From Verrucomicrobiota bacterium (GTDB lineage Bacteria; Verrucomicrobiota; Verrucomicrobiia; Chthoniobacterales; UBA10450), in contig QHNH01000010.1 in assembly GCA_003218375.1 (NCBI GenBank), positions 125,887 to 189,886 on the forward strand: a stretch of 64,000 bases of DNA, written 5' to 3'. Both the position numbers and the translations under genes were made by a program. Under the pieces are notes generated by a model. That model was not told the origin of the DNA. It did no database searches and saw only the letters and a list, made by a program, of their open reading frames with translations. This document shows, one piece after another, positions 21,720 through 30,947 of the stretch. The number at the start of each line of letters is the position of its first letter. Position 1 is the first letter of the stretch.

Positions 21720-22241
21720 TCACGGACGAATCTCGATCGGAGTTCCATCGGGGACGGCGCGGAAGATTTCTTCGATCTCGAAGTCGGTGACGGCCACGCA
21801 GCCCACGGTCCAATCCTCCCGATGATGGAATCGTCCGATCCAGCCGCGGCCGTTCGGCAAACCGTGAATCATGATGTCGCTGCCGGCTGAAAGACCCTGA
21901 GCGGCAGCCCGGTCGATGTCGCGCTGCTCCGGATAAGAAACGTGCAACGCCAGATGGTAATCGCTGTCCGGTTTGTGGAAATCGATCGAGTAAACACCTT
22001 CCGGGGTGCGCTGATCGCCTTCGTACTCCTTCGCTCCAACCGGCGCCCTGCCCAGAGCGACCCGATACGTTTTGAGCGTGCTGCCGTTCCGCAGAAGCGT
22101 CAGCCGGCGCGCGGATTTTTCGACAAGAACGCGGTCCGCCACCGCCTCGCGGGGCAGGGGATCGATGTTCAATTGCGCCACGGCAGCCACGCCGATCGCT
22201 GCCAGGCAAAGCAACAGGAGAAAAAGCAAAAGCAGTTTCAA
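21720..22241 (-). CDS. L,D-transpeptidase (YkuD) family protein
   Basis: VEKSARRLTLLRNGSTLKTYRVALGRAPVGAKEYEGDQRTPEGVYSID...SDIMIHGLPNGRGWIGRFHHREDWTVGCVAVTDFEIEEI. Confidence 0.92.
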   Translation of the reverse strand: MKLLLLFLLLLCLAAIGVAAVAQLNIDPLPREAVADRVLVEKSARRLTLLRNGSTLKTYRVALGRAPVGAKEYEGDQRTPEGVYSIDFHKPDSDYHLALHVSYPEQRDIDRAAAQGLSAGSDIMIHGLPNGRGWIGRFHHREDWTVGCVAVTDFEIEEIFRAVPDGTPIEIRP

Positions 22242-22262
22242 CGACGATAGCTGACCAGCGCG

Positions 22263-22841
22263 TTATTGCTCGATCGGTCGGCGCGCGCGCGGCTCGCGAT
22301 CTTTCGTTGTCGCGCTGCTCGGCAGGGTAACGAAGGGGCCGCCTTCCAGCGGCGCGCTTTCCGAGAACGCAACGTCGGGCATGTTGCTCGGCAGTCCTTC
22401 AAGCGGAAATTCTTTCCGGAGGGGAAAATACGGATAACCGTCCCACATCAAAATCCGGCGCAAATCCGGATGGCCGGCAAACCGGATTCCCATCATGTCG
22501 TAGATCTCGCGCTCGTGCCAGTTGGCCGTGGGCCAAATGTCGGAAACCGTCGGCACCTCTCCTTCATCTTCGGAGATGCGCAGCTTCAAACGCAGATGAA
22601 CCGCGATTGTCATCGAATAAAGTTCATAAACAATTTCGAAGCGCGGCTCGTCGCCGAAATTATCCACGCTGGTGATATCGAGCAGGTAATCGAAGCCCAG
22701 GTCGTCCCGGCAGAACTTCGCCACCTCGCGCAGGTCGGCCGAGAGAATGACGAAGGTCGATTCGCCCCGGAATTCGATTTTCTCCTGCAGCTTCTCGCCC
22801 AGCATTTTGCTGAGCGATGCGAACAGTTCTGGGCCGGTCAT
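22263..22841 (-). CDS. nuoC: NADH-quinone oxidoreductase subunit C
   Basis: [18 protein letters not shown]..., [49 protein letters not shown]. Start trimmed to 22841 next to nuoB. Confidence 0.93.
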   Translation of the reverse strand: MTGPELFASLSKMLGEKLQEKIEFRGESTFVILSADLREVAKFCRDDLGFDYLLDITSVDNFGDEPRFEIVYELYSMTIAVHLRLKLRISEDEGEVPTVSDIWPTANWHEREIYDMMGIRFAGHPDLRRILMWDGYPYFPLRKEFPLEGLPSNMPDVAFSESAPLEGGPFVTLPSSATTKDREPRARRPIEQ

Positions 22842-23374
22842 GCCGTTACCGTTTCGCGTTCGTCCATCAATCCGCGTTTCTGTTCGCGAAATGAGCTTTC
22901 GCCGGAAATCTTTTCCTGGAGCTTCATCAACCCCTCGAGGAGCGCTTCTGGACGCGGCGGGCATCCGGAAACGTAAACGTCGACCGGCAGCAGTTGATCG
23001 ATTCCCTGGAGCACGGCGTAAGACCGATACATCCCGCCCGTCGAAGCGCACGCGCCCATGGCGATGACCCATTTTGGCTCCGGCATCTGCTCGTAGATTC
23101 GTTTCACGGCGAGCGCCATCTTATAAGTCACGGTGCCGGCCACAATCATCACGTCGCACTGCCGCGGAGAGAAACGCATCACCTCGGCGCCGAACCGCGA
23201 GATATCGAAACGCGACGCTGCCGTCGCCATCAGCTCGATGGCGCAGCAGGCGAGACCCATCGGCATCGGCCAGAGCGAATTCTTCCGCATCCAATTCATG
23301 GCCGCGTCCACGCGGGTGAAAATGATGTTGCCTTCGATCTTCGAATCGTAAACCGCCGGACGCACCTCACGCAT
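22838..23374 (-). CDS. nuoB: NADH-quinone oxidoreductase subunit B
   Basis: [81 protein letters not shown]. Confidence 0.96.
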   Translation of the reverse strand: MREVRPAVYDSKIEGNIIFTRVDAAMNWMRKNSLWPMPMGLACCAIELMATAASRFDISRFGAEVMRFSPRQCDVMIVAGTVTYKMALAVKRIYEQMPEPKWVIAMGACASTGGMYRSYAVLQGIDQLLPVDVYVSGCPPRPEALLEGLMKLQEKISGESSFREQKRGLMDERETVTA

Positions 23375-23431
23375 GGCGAAACACTAGAGTCGCGGCCTAA
23401 CGCCGCAAGGAGAATCAGAGAGGCAAGCGTG

Positions 23432-26400
23432 CTAGCCTGCGGCCTGCATCGGATAATCGGGCACGATGTTGACGTGGCTCGATTCGATGACTTCGTGAAC
23501 AATCTTCCCTAGCTCGGCCGCTTCGTACGGTTTCGCGATCACGCCGCGGAACCCGAAATCCTGGTAGCGGCTCATAGTCGCGTCCATCGCGTAACCGCTG
23601 GAGACGATCGCGTTCACGGTTGGATCGATCTCGATGAGTTTCTTGAGCGCTTCCTTGCCGCCCATGCCGCCGGGCAAAGTCAGGTCCAGGATAACAGCAT
23701 CGAAACGCTCGCCGGCCTCGAGTTTCTGCCGGTAAAGCTCGACTCCTTCGAGGGCGCTCTCCGCCTGGCTGACTTTGTATCCAAGACGCTCGAGCGTGAA
23801 TTCCACCAGGGCGCGGATCGCTTCTTCGTCGTCCACGATCAGGATGCGGCCCGTGCCGGAGATAACTTCGTTGAGCTGGCGTGGGGGTTCGACGGGCACC
23901 TGTTGATGCCGCAGCGCTGGGAGGTAAATCGTGAAGGTCGAGCCGAAGTGGACCTTGGAATCGACAGTGATGAGACCGTTGTGGTTCTTGACGATCGAAT
24001 AGGTGGTGGCCAGGCCGAGACCGTTGCCCTTCGGCTTCGTCGTGAAATACGGATCAAAAATCCGCTTCAGGCAATCTTCCGAAATGCCGGTGCCTTCGTC
24101 GCGAAGCGCGATGCGAATGTAATCGCCGGGGGCCAGATCCGCGATGGCGGGCGAGGTGTCGGAGTCGTAACTGAAATTGTCGCAGCTGGCGCGAAGGGTT
24201 CCGCCGTTGGGCATGGCCTGGTCGGCATTCACCACAAGGTTCGCGATGACCTGGCTGATCTGCCCCGGATCAATCTCGGCCGGCCAAAGGTCCGCACCGA
24301 AGAGAAACTCGCTGCGGCTGTGCGAACCGCGGAGCGAGAAACTCACGGTGTCCTGGATCAGTTTGCCGATCGACGCAGTTTTCTTAATGGGCGCGCCGCC
24401 CCGGGCAAAAGTGAGGAGTTGCTGGGCGAGATCGCGGGCGCGCATCGACGCGTTCTTGGCATCATTGAGCCGCGTTCCCATCTCGTCATTCGGCGGCAGA
24501 AGGAGAGAGGCGAGCGAAATATTTCCGATGATCGCCGTGAGGAGGTTGTTGAAATCGTGTGCAATTCCGCCGGCGAGCAAGCCGAGTTGTTCCAGGGTCT
24601 CGGCTTTGCGTCGCTCGGCTTCATTGCGCTGACGTTCGGTGATGTCGCGGAAAACAAGGACCACGCCGGCGACTTCGTTCTTGCTGTCGCGAATGGGGGA
24701 GGCGACCTGTTCGATGACGTGCTCGCGGCCCTGGCGCGAACGCAAGGTCGCGTTTTCCGGCATGCTGAGCAGGATCGATTGCGCTTCGTTGCGGGAACCA
24801 GTTTTCTGCGCGCGCGCCTGCGCCTGCAGATCGATCGCGATATTGTAAACGGATTTCAGGGAGCGGCCGATAGCTTCCTTCGAGGTCCAGCCGGTCAGGT
24901 TCTCCCCGGCGTTGTTGATCATGATGATCTTGCCCTGAACGTCGGTGGTGATGACGCCGTCCTCGATGGAACGCAGGGTAACGGCAAGGCTTTCCTTGTC
25001 CGCTGCGATCTCCTGCTCGAAACGTCTGCGCTCGGTCACGTCGCGCACCATGGCGACGAAGAGTTTCTGTTTGTCGACCACCATCTGGCTCAGGGAAATT
25101 TCGATTGGGAAGGTCGCGTGCCGCCGGGTGCGGCCCACGGCCATGGTGGTGCTCCCCGTTCGCTTCGCCAGGTCATCCCACGCGCAAACCACGGGCTCGG
25201 GCTCGTTGCCGTAGCTCTTCGGCACGAGTTTGGTGAACTTGTGGCCGACCATCTCGTTGTTAATGCAGCCGAACATTTTTTCCGCGGACGGATTCATCGA
25301 GCAGATGATGCCTTGCTCATCCACGGTGATCATCCCGTCGAGAATGTTTTCGATGATCGACCGGATGCGGGTCTCGATTCCTTCGAGCTTGGCTAACTGT
25401 CGGCGCACCAGGACAAAGCTGTAGCTGTTCGACACGATCAGCAGTCCGACCGCGAACACGCAGAGCAGCGCCAGTCCCGTTGTTTTCACGATCCGGTCCC
25501 GGCTCGCGACGCTCGAGCGCGATTCGTAGAGATTCACTTCGTCTGTCTGGAATTTCTTCAACATCTCCCGGATGTCGGTCATCAGACCTTCGCCGTTGTT
25601 TTTCGCGACCAGAGCCGCCACGTCTTTGCCCGTCCGCCTCGCTTCCATCTCTGGGATCGCCACAGCCTGGGTCCAGCGTTCCACTCCTTTTTTGATTTCA
25701 TTCAGCGCGTCCGATTGTTCCGGGACATTCGCGACGAGAATGGAGAGGTAACCGTGGTAAGTATAAAAATCGGCTGTCGCGCGCCGATAGGCGTCGGCGA
25801 AACCAGTGTCGCCGGTGAGGAGATAGCCGCGCTTTTCTTTCTGCATTTCGATCACGGAGCGTTCGAGCTTGGTGAGGAAGTCGAGGATCTGGGTGGATTG
25901 CGCGGCCCACTCCTGTTCGCGCATCCGCTGGTTCAAGACGATTTGCTCCTCATTCTGGAGCGATTGGAGAATATCCCGGGCTTGATTGAGCAGCCCGTTG
26001 CCGAGAGGGCCGTAGGATTCGCCCGCAGTTTCCGCCAAGTGGGCCGAACCTTTGGTTTGCCGCTCATTCATTTGAGGTAAGGCGACTTCATCCAACCATT
26101 TCTGGACGATCTCCTGTATTTTCATGACGCGCTTGCGCTGTTTCGGACTGTCCAGGATCAGCACCGTCAGCTCTTCCACGCGCTGTTTGATGAGTTCCCG
26201 CCGGCTCTGGAAAGGCTCGAGTTTGGAAGCGTTGCCGTCCAGCAAGTAACCGCGATGTCCAGTTTCCAGCGCGGCAATATCGTTTTCCAGCACGCTGCTA
26301 AGCCGCATGACTTCGAGGGTGTGGGCCCGTAGGGTTTCCTGGTGGTGATTCCGGAGGGTGACGAAGAGAAACAGCCCGGCTAGGAAAGTGATGACGACGA

Positions 26401-26536
26401 TTCCGACCGCTGTGCCGGAGAGCAGTTTAAAATGGAAATGCTTCGGGCTAAAAAGCCACGCGGCGCTCCGGCCAATGAGACCACGACGAACCATGGTTTT
26501 CGGGGGTACGTCGATCTGGGTCATTATAGATTCCAC
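23432..26536 (-). CDS. Hybrid sensor histidine kinase (two CHASE3-like sensor segments, two PAS domains, HisKA/HATPase, C-terminal receiver)
   Basis: GGIAHDFNNLLTAIIGNISL, GNGLGLATTYSIVKNHNG, RILIVDDEEAIRALVEFTLERLGYKV...VILDLTLPGGMGG; N-terminal TM and paired GHRGYLL / KRGYLL CHASE3 motifs. Confidence 0.92.
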   Translation of the reverse strand: MESIMTQIDVPPKTMVRRGLIGRSAAWLFSPKHFHFKLLSGTAVGIVVITFLAGLFLFVTLRNHHQETLRAHTLEVMRLSSVLENDIAALETGHRGYLLDGNASKLEPFQSRRELIKQRVEELTVLILDSPKQRKRVMKIQEIVQKWLDEVALPQMNERQTKGSAHLAETAGESYGPLGNGLLNQARDILQSLQNEEQIVLNQRMREQEWAAQSTQILDFLTKLERSVIEMQKEKRGYLLTGDTGFADAYRRATADFYTYHGYLSILVANVPEQSDALNEIKKGVERWTQAVAIPEMEARRTGKDVAALVAKNNGEGLMTDIREMLKKFQTDEVNLYESRSSVASRDRIVKTTGLALLCVFAVGLLIVSNSYSFVLVRRQLAKLEGIETRIRSIIENILDGMITVDEQGIICSMNPSAEKMFGCINNEMVGHKFTKLVPKSYGNEPEPVVCAWDDLAKRTGSTTMAVGRTRRHATFPIEISLSQMVVDKQKLFVAMVRDVTERRRFEQEIAADKESLAVTLRSIEDGVITTDVQGKIIMINNAGENLTGWTSKEAIGRSLKSVYNIAIDLQAQARAQKTGSRNEAQSILLSMPENATLRSRQGREHVIEQVASPIRDSKNEVAGVVLVFRDITERQRNEAERRKAETLEQLGLLAGGIAHDFNNLLTAIIGNISLASLLLPPNDEMGTRLNDAKNASMRARDLAQQLLTFARGGAPIKKTASIGKLIQDTVSFSLRGSHSRSEFLFGADLWPAEIDPGQISQVIANLVVNADQAMPNGGTLRASCDNFSYDSDTSPAIADLAPGDYIRIALRDEGTGISEDCLKRIFDPYFTTKPKGNGLGLATTYSIVKNHNGLITVDSKVHFGSTFTIYLPALRHQQVPVEPPRQLNEVISGTGRILIVDDEEAIRALVEFTLERLGYKVSQAESALEGVELYRQKLEAGERFDAVILDLTLPGGMGGKEALKKLIEIDPTVNAIVSSGYAMDATMSRYQDFGFRGVIAKPYEAAELGKIVHEVIESSHVNIVPDYPMQAAG

Positions 26537-26607
26537 AAAAGCAAGTAACCTGCCATGCCCTCTGGACCACCCTACGGAGGCCGCGGACTCCGAGGTGAAA
26601 AGCAGGC

Positions 26608-27249
26608 TTAGTACCGGACGCGAACAAGAAATAAACCGGCGGCCGGCGCGACGTGGCGCGCGTGGGAAAATCGCGGCCTCGGATGATGAAGCCGCGACTG
26701 AATTTCGTCCGCGGATGCTTTACCAAAACCGAGGTCAACGAGCGCACCGACCATCAGCCGCACCATCTTGTAAAGGAAAGAGGCGAAGTCGTGGCGTCCC
26801 GTGAACAAGGGCGCCGCGGCCGCCAGAGCAGCGCGCTCGAGCGGCTCGCGCACATGCCAGACCCGCCCGTTCTCCAAAGGTGGCAACACTTCACCGCTCC
26901 AGATCCGGTAACGATAGATTTTTCCTTTTGCCGAAAAACGGGCGTGAAACGATTCCGCAACGAACCGGCACTGCATGATTCGGATCGCGGGTGGGAGCAC
27001 GCCATTCAAGGCGGAGCGCCATCGCTCCGCGCCATAACGCTTCGCGGGAAGATCGACATGGGCGCACTGCGCGAGCGCATGCACGCCGGCGTCGGTGCGG
27101 CCAGCCCCGTGAACGCGGACGCGCTCGGAACAAATTTGTTGGATGGCGCTTTCGAGATGGTCCTGAATCCCATTGCCGTTCCTCTGGCTTTGCCAACCGG
27201 AAAACGACGCGCCGTCATAGGCGACGATCAACTTGAGCCGGGCCGGCAT
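26608..27249 (-). CDS. truA: tRNA pseudouridine synthase A, internally shortened
   Basis: RLKLIVAYDGASFSGWQSQ, VHGAGRTDAGVHALAQ, KGKIYRYRI; HDFASF is joined directly to LYKMVRLMVGAL (F158, about 26776-26778), lacking the roughly 35 residues normally between them. Confidence 0.85.
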   Translation of the reverse strand: MPARLKLIVAYDGASFSGWQSQRNGNGIQDHLESAIQQICSERVRVHGAGRTDAGVHALAQCAHVDLPAKRYGAERWRSALNGVLPPAIRIMQCRFVAESFHARFSAKGKIYRYRIWSGEVLPPLENGRVWHVREPLERAALAAAAPLFTGRHDFASFLYKMVRLMVGALVDLGFGKASADEIQSRLHHPRPRFSHARHVAPAAGLFLVRVRY

Positions 27250-27255
27250 CCAGGA

Positions 27256-27705
27256 TCACGAGCCGCCGGGAATTCCGGTCGCCGGCAAACTGTCGAGGTA
27301 ACTTTGCAGGATCATTTGGGCCGCGACCTGGTCGACGACGCCGCGGGAATCGCGCGTCTTTCGCCCGCTCTCGCGCAGGGCGCGGTTCGCCGCCGTCGTG
27401 GTGAGACGTTCGTCCCAGGTCAGGACTTCGCATGGCAGCAGCGCCTGCAACTTTTTCGCGAACGCCAGCGCCTCGGTCGCGCCGGTGCCGACGCTGCCGT
27501 TCATGTGGCGAGGTAACCCGACGATCACTCGCTCGGCGTCTTTCTCGCGCACAATCTCAGCGATCCGCCGCGCCGCATCCGCGGTCGCCGGAATCGTTTC
27601 CACCGGATGGGCCAGCATTCCCAGCTCGTCGGAAACGGCCACGCCGATGCGGGCCCGGCCGAGATCGATCCCGAGGATTCGCCGCCGCAATTGCAGATCG
27701 CTCAT
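27256..27705 (-). CDS. ruvX: Putative pre-16S rRNA nuclease / Holliday junction resolvase-like (YqgF)
   Basis: RILGIDLGRARIGVAVSDELGMLAHPVETI, VIVGLPRHMNGSVG, LTWDERLTTTAANRAL, GVVDQVAAQMILQSYLD. Confidence 0.93.
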   Translation of the reverse strand: MSDLQLRRRILGIDLGRARIGVAVSDELGMLAHPVETIPATADAARRIAEIVREKDAERVIVGLPRHMNGSVGTGATEALAFAKKLQALLPCEVLTWDERLTTTAANRALRESGRKTRDSRGVVDQVAAQMILQSYLDSLPATGIPGGS

Positions 27706-28775
27706 TGCAATTCGTCCGGCACCTGGCCCAGCAGGTTCTTGATCTTCTCCGCCTGGTGGCGGTGACAAATCAGGATCGCGTCCGGCGTTCGGACCACGAT
27801 CAGGTTGTGCACCCCGAGCAGTGCGATCCGCGCGCCGTCCGGATTGAACACGATGTTGTTCGACGACTCGAGTGCGGTGATCTCGCAATTGGCGGCGTTT
27901 CCTTCCGCGTCGTTTTTGAAATATTTCGAGACCGCCCGCCAACTGCCGACGTCATCCCAATCGAAGCCGGCTTCCACGACGAGAACGCGATCCGCTTTTT
28001 CCATGATCGCGTAATCAAACGAGATCCGCGGCAGATCACGGAAGCGGTCCGACAGCGTTTTTTTGAAATTATCGTGCGCACGCAACTGGGAAATGAAGCT
28101 GGCCAGTTCCGGCGTGTGACGGTTGAATTCGCTCAGGACGGACGGCACCGACCAGACAAACATCCCGGCGTTCCACCGGAAATTTCCTTTGCGGAGAAAC
28201 GATTCCGCCAGGTCCGTGTTCGGCTTCTCGCGAAAACGGATGACGCGATGAACCGAGGTTTCCGGGCTTACCGTGCGCAGCTTCACCGCTTCGCCTTGCT
28301 CGATGTAGCCGTAACCCGGGCACGCCCAGGTGGGCTTGATCCCAATTGTGACCAGCGCGCCGGTTTCCTCCGCTGCCGCCGCCGCCCCGGTTAGCGTTTT
28401 CTGGAATGCCGCGGTGTCGTTAATCACATGATCCGCGGGCAGCACGATCATTGTCGCCGAATGATCTCGCGCCGCGACCCAGCCCGCGCCGAGCGCGACC
28501 GCCGCCGCGGTATCCCGCTTCGCCGGCTCGGCCACGATGTTTTCCTTCGGCACCTTGGGCAGCAATTCTCGCACGGCCGCTTCCTGGTCGACGTTGGTCA
28601 GAATGAGGAGGCGTTCCGGCGCGATCAATCCCTCCAACCGCGCCACCGCTTGTTCGAGAAGCGTCTGCTTGGCGACGAGATGAAGGAGTTGCTTTGGCCG
28701 CGCTCGCCGGCTCAATGGCCAGAAGCGTTCGCCGCTGCCGCCGGCGAGGATGAGTGCGTAAAGCGAGTTGGGCAT
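27702..28775 (-). CDS. Mannose-1-phosphate guanylyltransferase
   Basis: LYALILAGGSGERFWPLSRRARPKQLLHL, MIVLPADHVI, FREKPNTDLAESFL, GNFRWNAGMFVW, FDWDDVGSW. Confidence 0.93.
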   Translation of the reverse strand: MPNSLYALILAGGSGERFWPLSRRARPKQLLHLVAKQTLLEQAVARLEGLIAPERLLILTNVDQEAAVRELLPKVPKENIVAEPAKRDTAAAVALGAGWVAARDHSATMIVLPADHVINDTAAFQKTLTGAAAAAEETGALVTIGIKPTWACPGYGYIEQGEAVKLRTVSPETSVHRVIRFREKPNTDLAESFLRKGNFRWNAGMFVWSVPSVLSEFNRHTPELASFISQLRAHDNFKKTLSDRFRDLPRISFDYAIMEKADRVLVVEAGFDWDDVGSWRAVSKYFKNDAEGNAANCEITALESSNNIVFNPDGARIALLGVHNLIVVRTPDAILICHRHQAEKIKNLLGQVPDELQ

Positions 28776-28871
28776 GATTCGTTAGGTGAAAAAAGGCAGC
28801 CGGCACGCGAGCGCGCGGGCAGCGAGATTTTCCCGTTTCCTTTTCGGAAACGAGACGTATAAGGGTATGCG

Positions 28872-29174
28872 ATGTCTCTTTCGATATCCATTCCAAAAAC
28901 CGCCGAGCAGGTGCCGCTCGATGGTTTGATGACGCTCGCGCGCACGGCGTTCGGGCTCGGGATTGGAATGCTGGTCGCCGATCGAATCCGTCACCCGTTT
29001 CGGCAAGCCACCGCGATCGCACTGGTTTCCGTCGGCGCGCTGGCGGCAGTGCCGTTGCTGGTGAAAGTCGCGATGGAAAGAATTAACCGGCCGGAATCCG
29101 AACGCGGCAGCCGAAACCGGCTGCGCTCGATCCGGGACGATTCCGGTTTTCGCTCCGACACCGACGCGCTTTAA
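28872..29174 (+). CDS. Hypothetical small membrane protein
   Basis: 100 aa, two hydrophobic segments (ARTAFGLGIGMLVADRI; ATAIALVSVGALAAVPLLVKV). Confidence 0.55.
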   Translation: MSLSISIPKTAEQVPLDGLMTLARTAFGLGIGMLVADRIRHPFRQATAIALVSVGALAAVPLLVKVAMERINRPESERGSRNRLRSIRDDSGFRSDTDAL

Positions 29175-29180
29175 GATTCT

Positions 29181-29270
29181 TCTGTAGCCGCTTCGCTGTG
29201 CGAAGCGCGGGAATGGATCTTCATAGTCCGATACCGCTCTCGCGCTGCCCACAGGGCAGCGGCTACAGAA
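29181..29270. repeat. Intergenic inverted-repeat element, family C (TGTAGCCGCTTCGCTGTGCGAAGCG ... GCTGCCCACAGGGCAGCGGCTACAG)
   Basis: TCTGTAGCCGC outer arm mirrored by GCGGCTACAGA; internal hairpins in each arm. Confidence 0.85.
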
Positions 29271-29318
29271 GGTGGCAGCTTGATTCCATTGACGGGCCAG
29301 CGTAAGCCTTTCGCGCCC

Positions 29319-30947
29319 ATGTCGTCTCGAACTCCTATTGCTCCCCCGCCGGAGGGCTTGCGCGAACGCTGCGCCGCGATCGCCCGCGAAGAAAGCACCC
29401 TGCGCGAAGGCGGCGGCAAGGCCGGCCAGGATCGTCAGCATAAAATGGGTCGCCTGCTCGCGCGCGAACGCATCGGCCAGTTGCTCGACAAGGGGTCGCC
29501 GTTTTTCGAAGTCGAACTTTGGGCCGCTTACAAAATGTATCAGCAATGGGGAAACATCCCCGCCGCGGGCGCGGTCGCCGGCATCGGGAACATCTCCGGC
29601 GTTCCCTGCATGATCATCGCCAACGACGCGACCGTGAAAGCCGGCGCGTTTTTTCCCGCCACCGCCAAGAAGTTGATCCGCGCCCAGCGGATCGCCTTCG
29701 AATGCGCGCTGCCTGTTATCTATCTCGTCGATTCCGCCGGCGTGTTTCTCCCGATGCAGGACGAGATTTTTCCCGACGAAGACGATTTCGGCCGGATCTT
29801 CCGGAACAACTCCGTGATCTCCGCCGCGGGCCTGCCGCAGTTCGCCGCCATCATGGGAAACTGCGTCGCGGGCGGCGCGTATCTGCCGGTGCTTTGCGAT
29901 AAAATCCTGATGACCGAAGGCAGCGGTCTTTATCTCGCCGGCCCTTCACTGGTTAAAGCGGCTATCGGGCAAATCGTCGAAGCGGAGGAATTGGGCGGCG
30001 CGAAGATGCACGCCGAAATCAGCGGCACGGTTGATTTCTACGAAAAGGACGACCCGTCGTGCTTGAAACGTTTGCGTTCCCTTATCGCACTTTTGCCGGA
30101 GGCGGCGAAGGACATTCCCAAAACAAAACCGACTGCGCCGGCGCAAAAGCCGCAGGCGGTTTACGACCTGATGAGTCTCGACGGCAACAAACCGTACGAC
30201 GCGCGCGATCTTCTCGCGTCCATCATCGATGCCGACTCGCTCGATGAATACAAGGCCGACTACGGCAAGACGCTTGTCACGACCTATGCGCGGATCGCCG
30301 GCCGCCCCGTGGGAATCGTCGCGAGCCAGCGCATTCAATCGCGCACGAAAGCGGAAGGCATCCAGATGGGAGGCGTTATCTACGCCGATAGCGCCGACAA
30401 AGCCGCGCGCTTCATCCTGGATTGCAACCAGACCGGTTTGCCGATCATCTTTTTCCAGGACGTCACCGGTTTCATGGTGGGTCGCGACGCCGAACAGAGC
30501 GGGATCATCCGCAGCGGCGCGAAGCTGGTGAATGCGGTCAGCAATTCCACCGTGCCGAAAATCACGGTGGTCGTCGGCGGCTCATTCGGCGCGGGCAACT
30601 ACGCGCTCTGCGGCAAGGCCTACGATCCTCGCTTCATCCTGGCGTGGCCGACCGCGCGCTACGCCGTCATGGGCGCGGCCCAGGCGTCCGATACCATCTT
30701 CAGCGTGCTCGCCCGTGCGAGCGAGCGCGGCGACAAGAAATCTTCGCCCGAAGAACTGGAAGAATTACGCGCGACCGTGAAAGCGAATTACGAAGAGCAG
30801 ACCGACATCCGCTACGGCGCGGCGCGCGGTTGGGTAGACGCGATCATCCAGCCGCACGAAACGCGCGAGGTCCTTTCGCTCCTCCTCCAGTACGTTTCGC
30901 GTCCCACGCCGAAAGCGCGATTTCATACCGGCGTAATTCAGACTTAG
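29319..30947 (+). CDS. Acyl-CoA (propionyl-/methylcrotonyl-type) carboxylase carboxyltransferase subunit
   Basis: HKMGRLLARERIGQLLDKGSPFFEVELWAA, YLVDSAGVFLPMQDEIFPD, VGRDAEQSGIIRSGAKLVNAVSNSTVPKITVVVGGSFGAGNYALCGKAYDPRF. Confidence 0.93.
   Translation: MSSRTPIAPPPEGLRERCAAIAREESTLREGGGKAGQDRQHKMGRLLARERIGQLLDKGSPFFEVELWAAYKMYQQWGNIPAAGAVAGIGNISGVPCMIIANDATVKAGAFFPATAKKLIRAQRIAFECALPVIYLVDSAGVFLPMQDEIFPDEDDFGRIFRNNSVISAAGLPQFAAIMGNCVAGGAYLPVLCDKILMTEGSGLYLAGPSLVKAAIGQIVEAEELGGAKMHAEISGTVDFYEKDDPSCLKRLRSLIALLPEAAKDIPKTKPTAPAQKPQAVYDLMSLDGNKPYDARDLLASIIDADSLDEYKADYGKTLVTTYARIAGRPVGIVASQRIQSRTKAEGIQMGGVIYADSADKAARFILDCNQTGLPIIFFQDVTGFMVGRDAEQSGIIRSGAKLVNAVSNSTVPKITVVVGGSFGAGNYALCGKAYDPRFILAWPTARYAVMGAAQASDTIFSVLARASERGDKKSSPEELEELRATVKANYEEQTDIRYGAARGWVDAIIQPHETREVLSLLLQYVSRPTPKARFHTGVIQT

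Noticed and set aside
22266-22976. 236-aa plus-strand ORF opposite nuoC/nuoB
   Set aside because: Antisense shadow of clear NuoB/NuoC frames.
23903-25396. 497-aa plus-strand ORF opposite the hybrid histidine kinase
   Set aside because: Antisense shadow ORF; the minus strand has clear PAS/HATPase/REC motifs, and the plus translation is Arg/Asp/Gly-rich with no domain.
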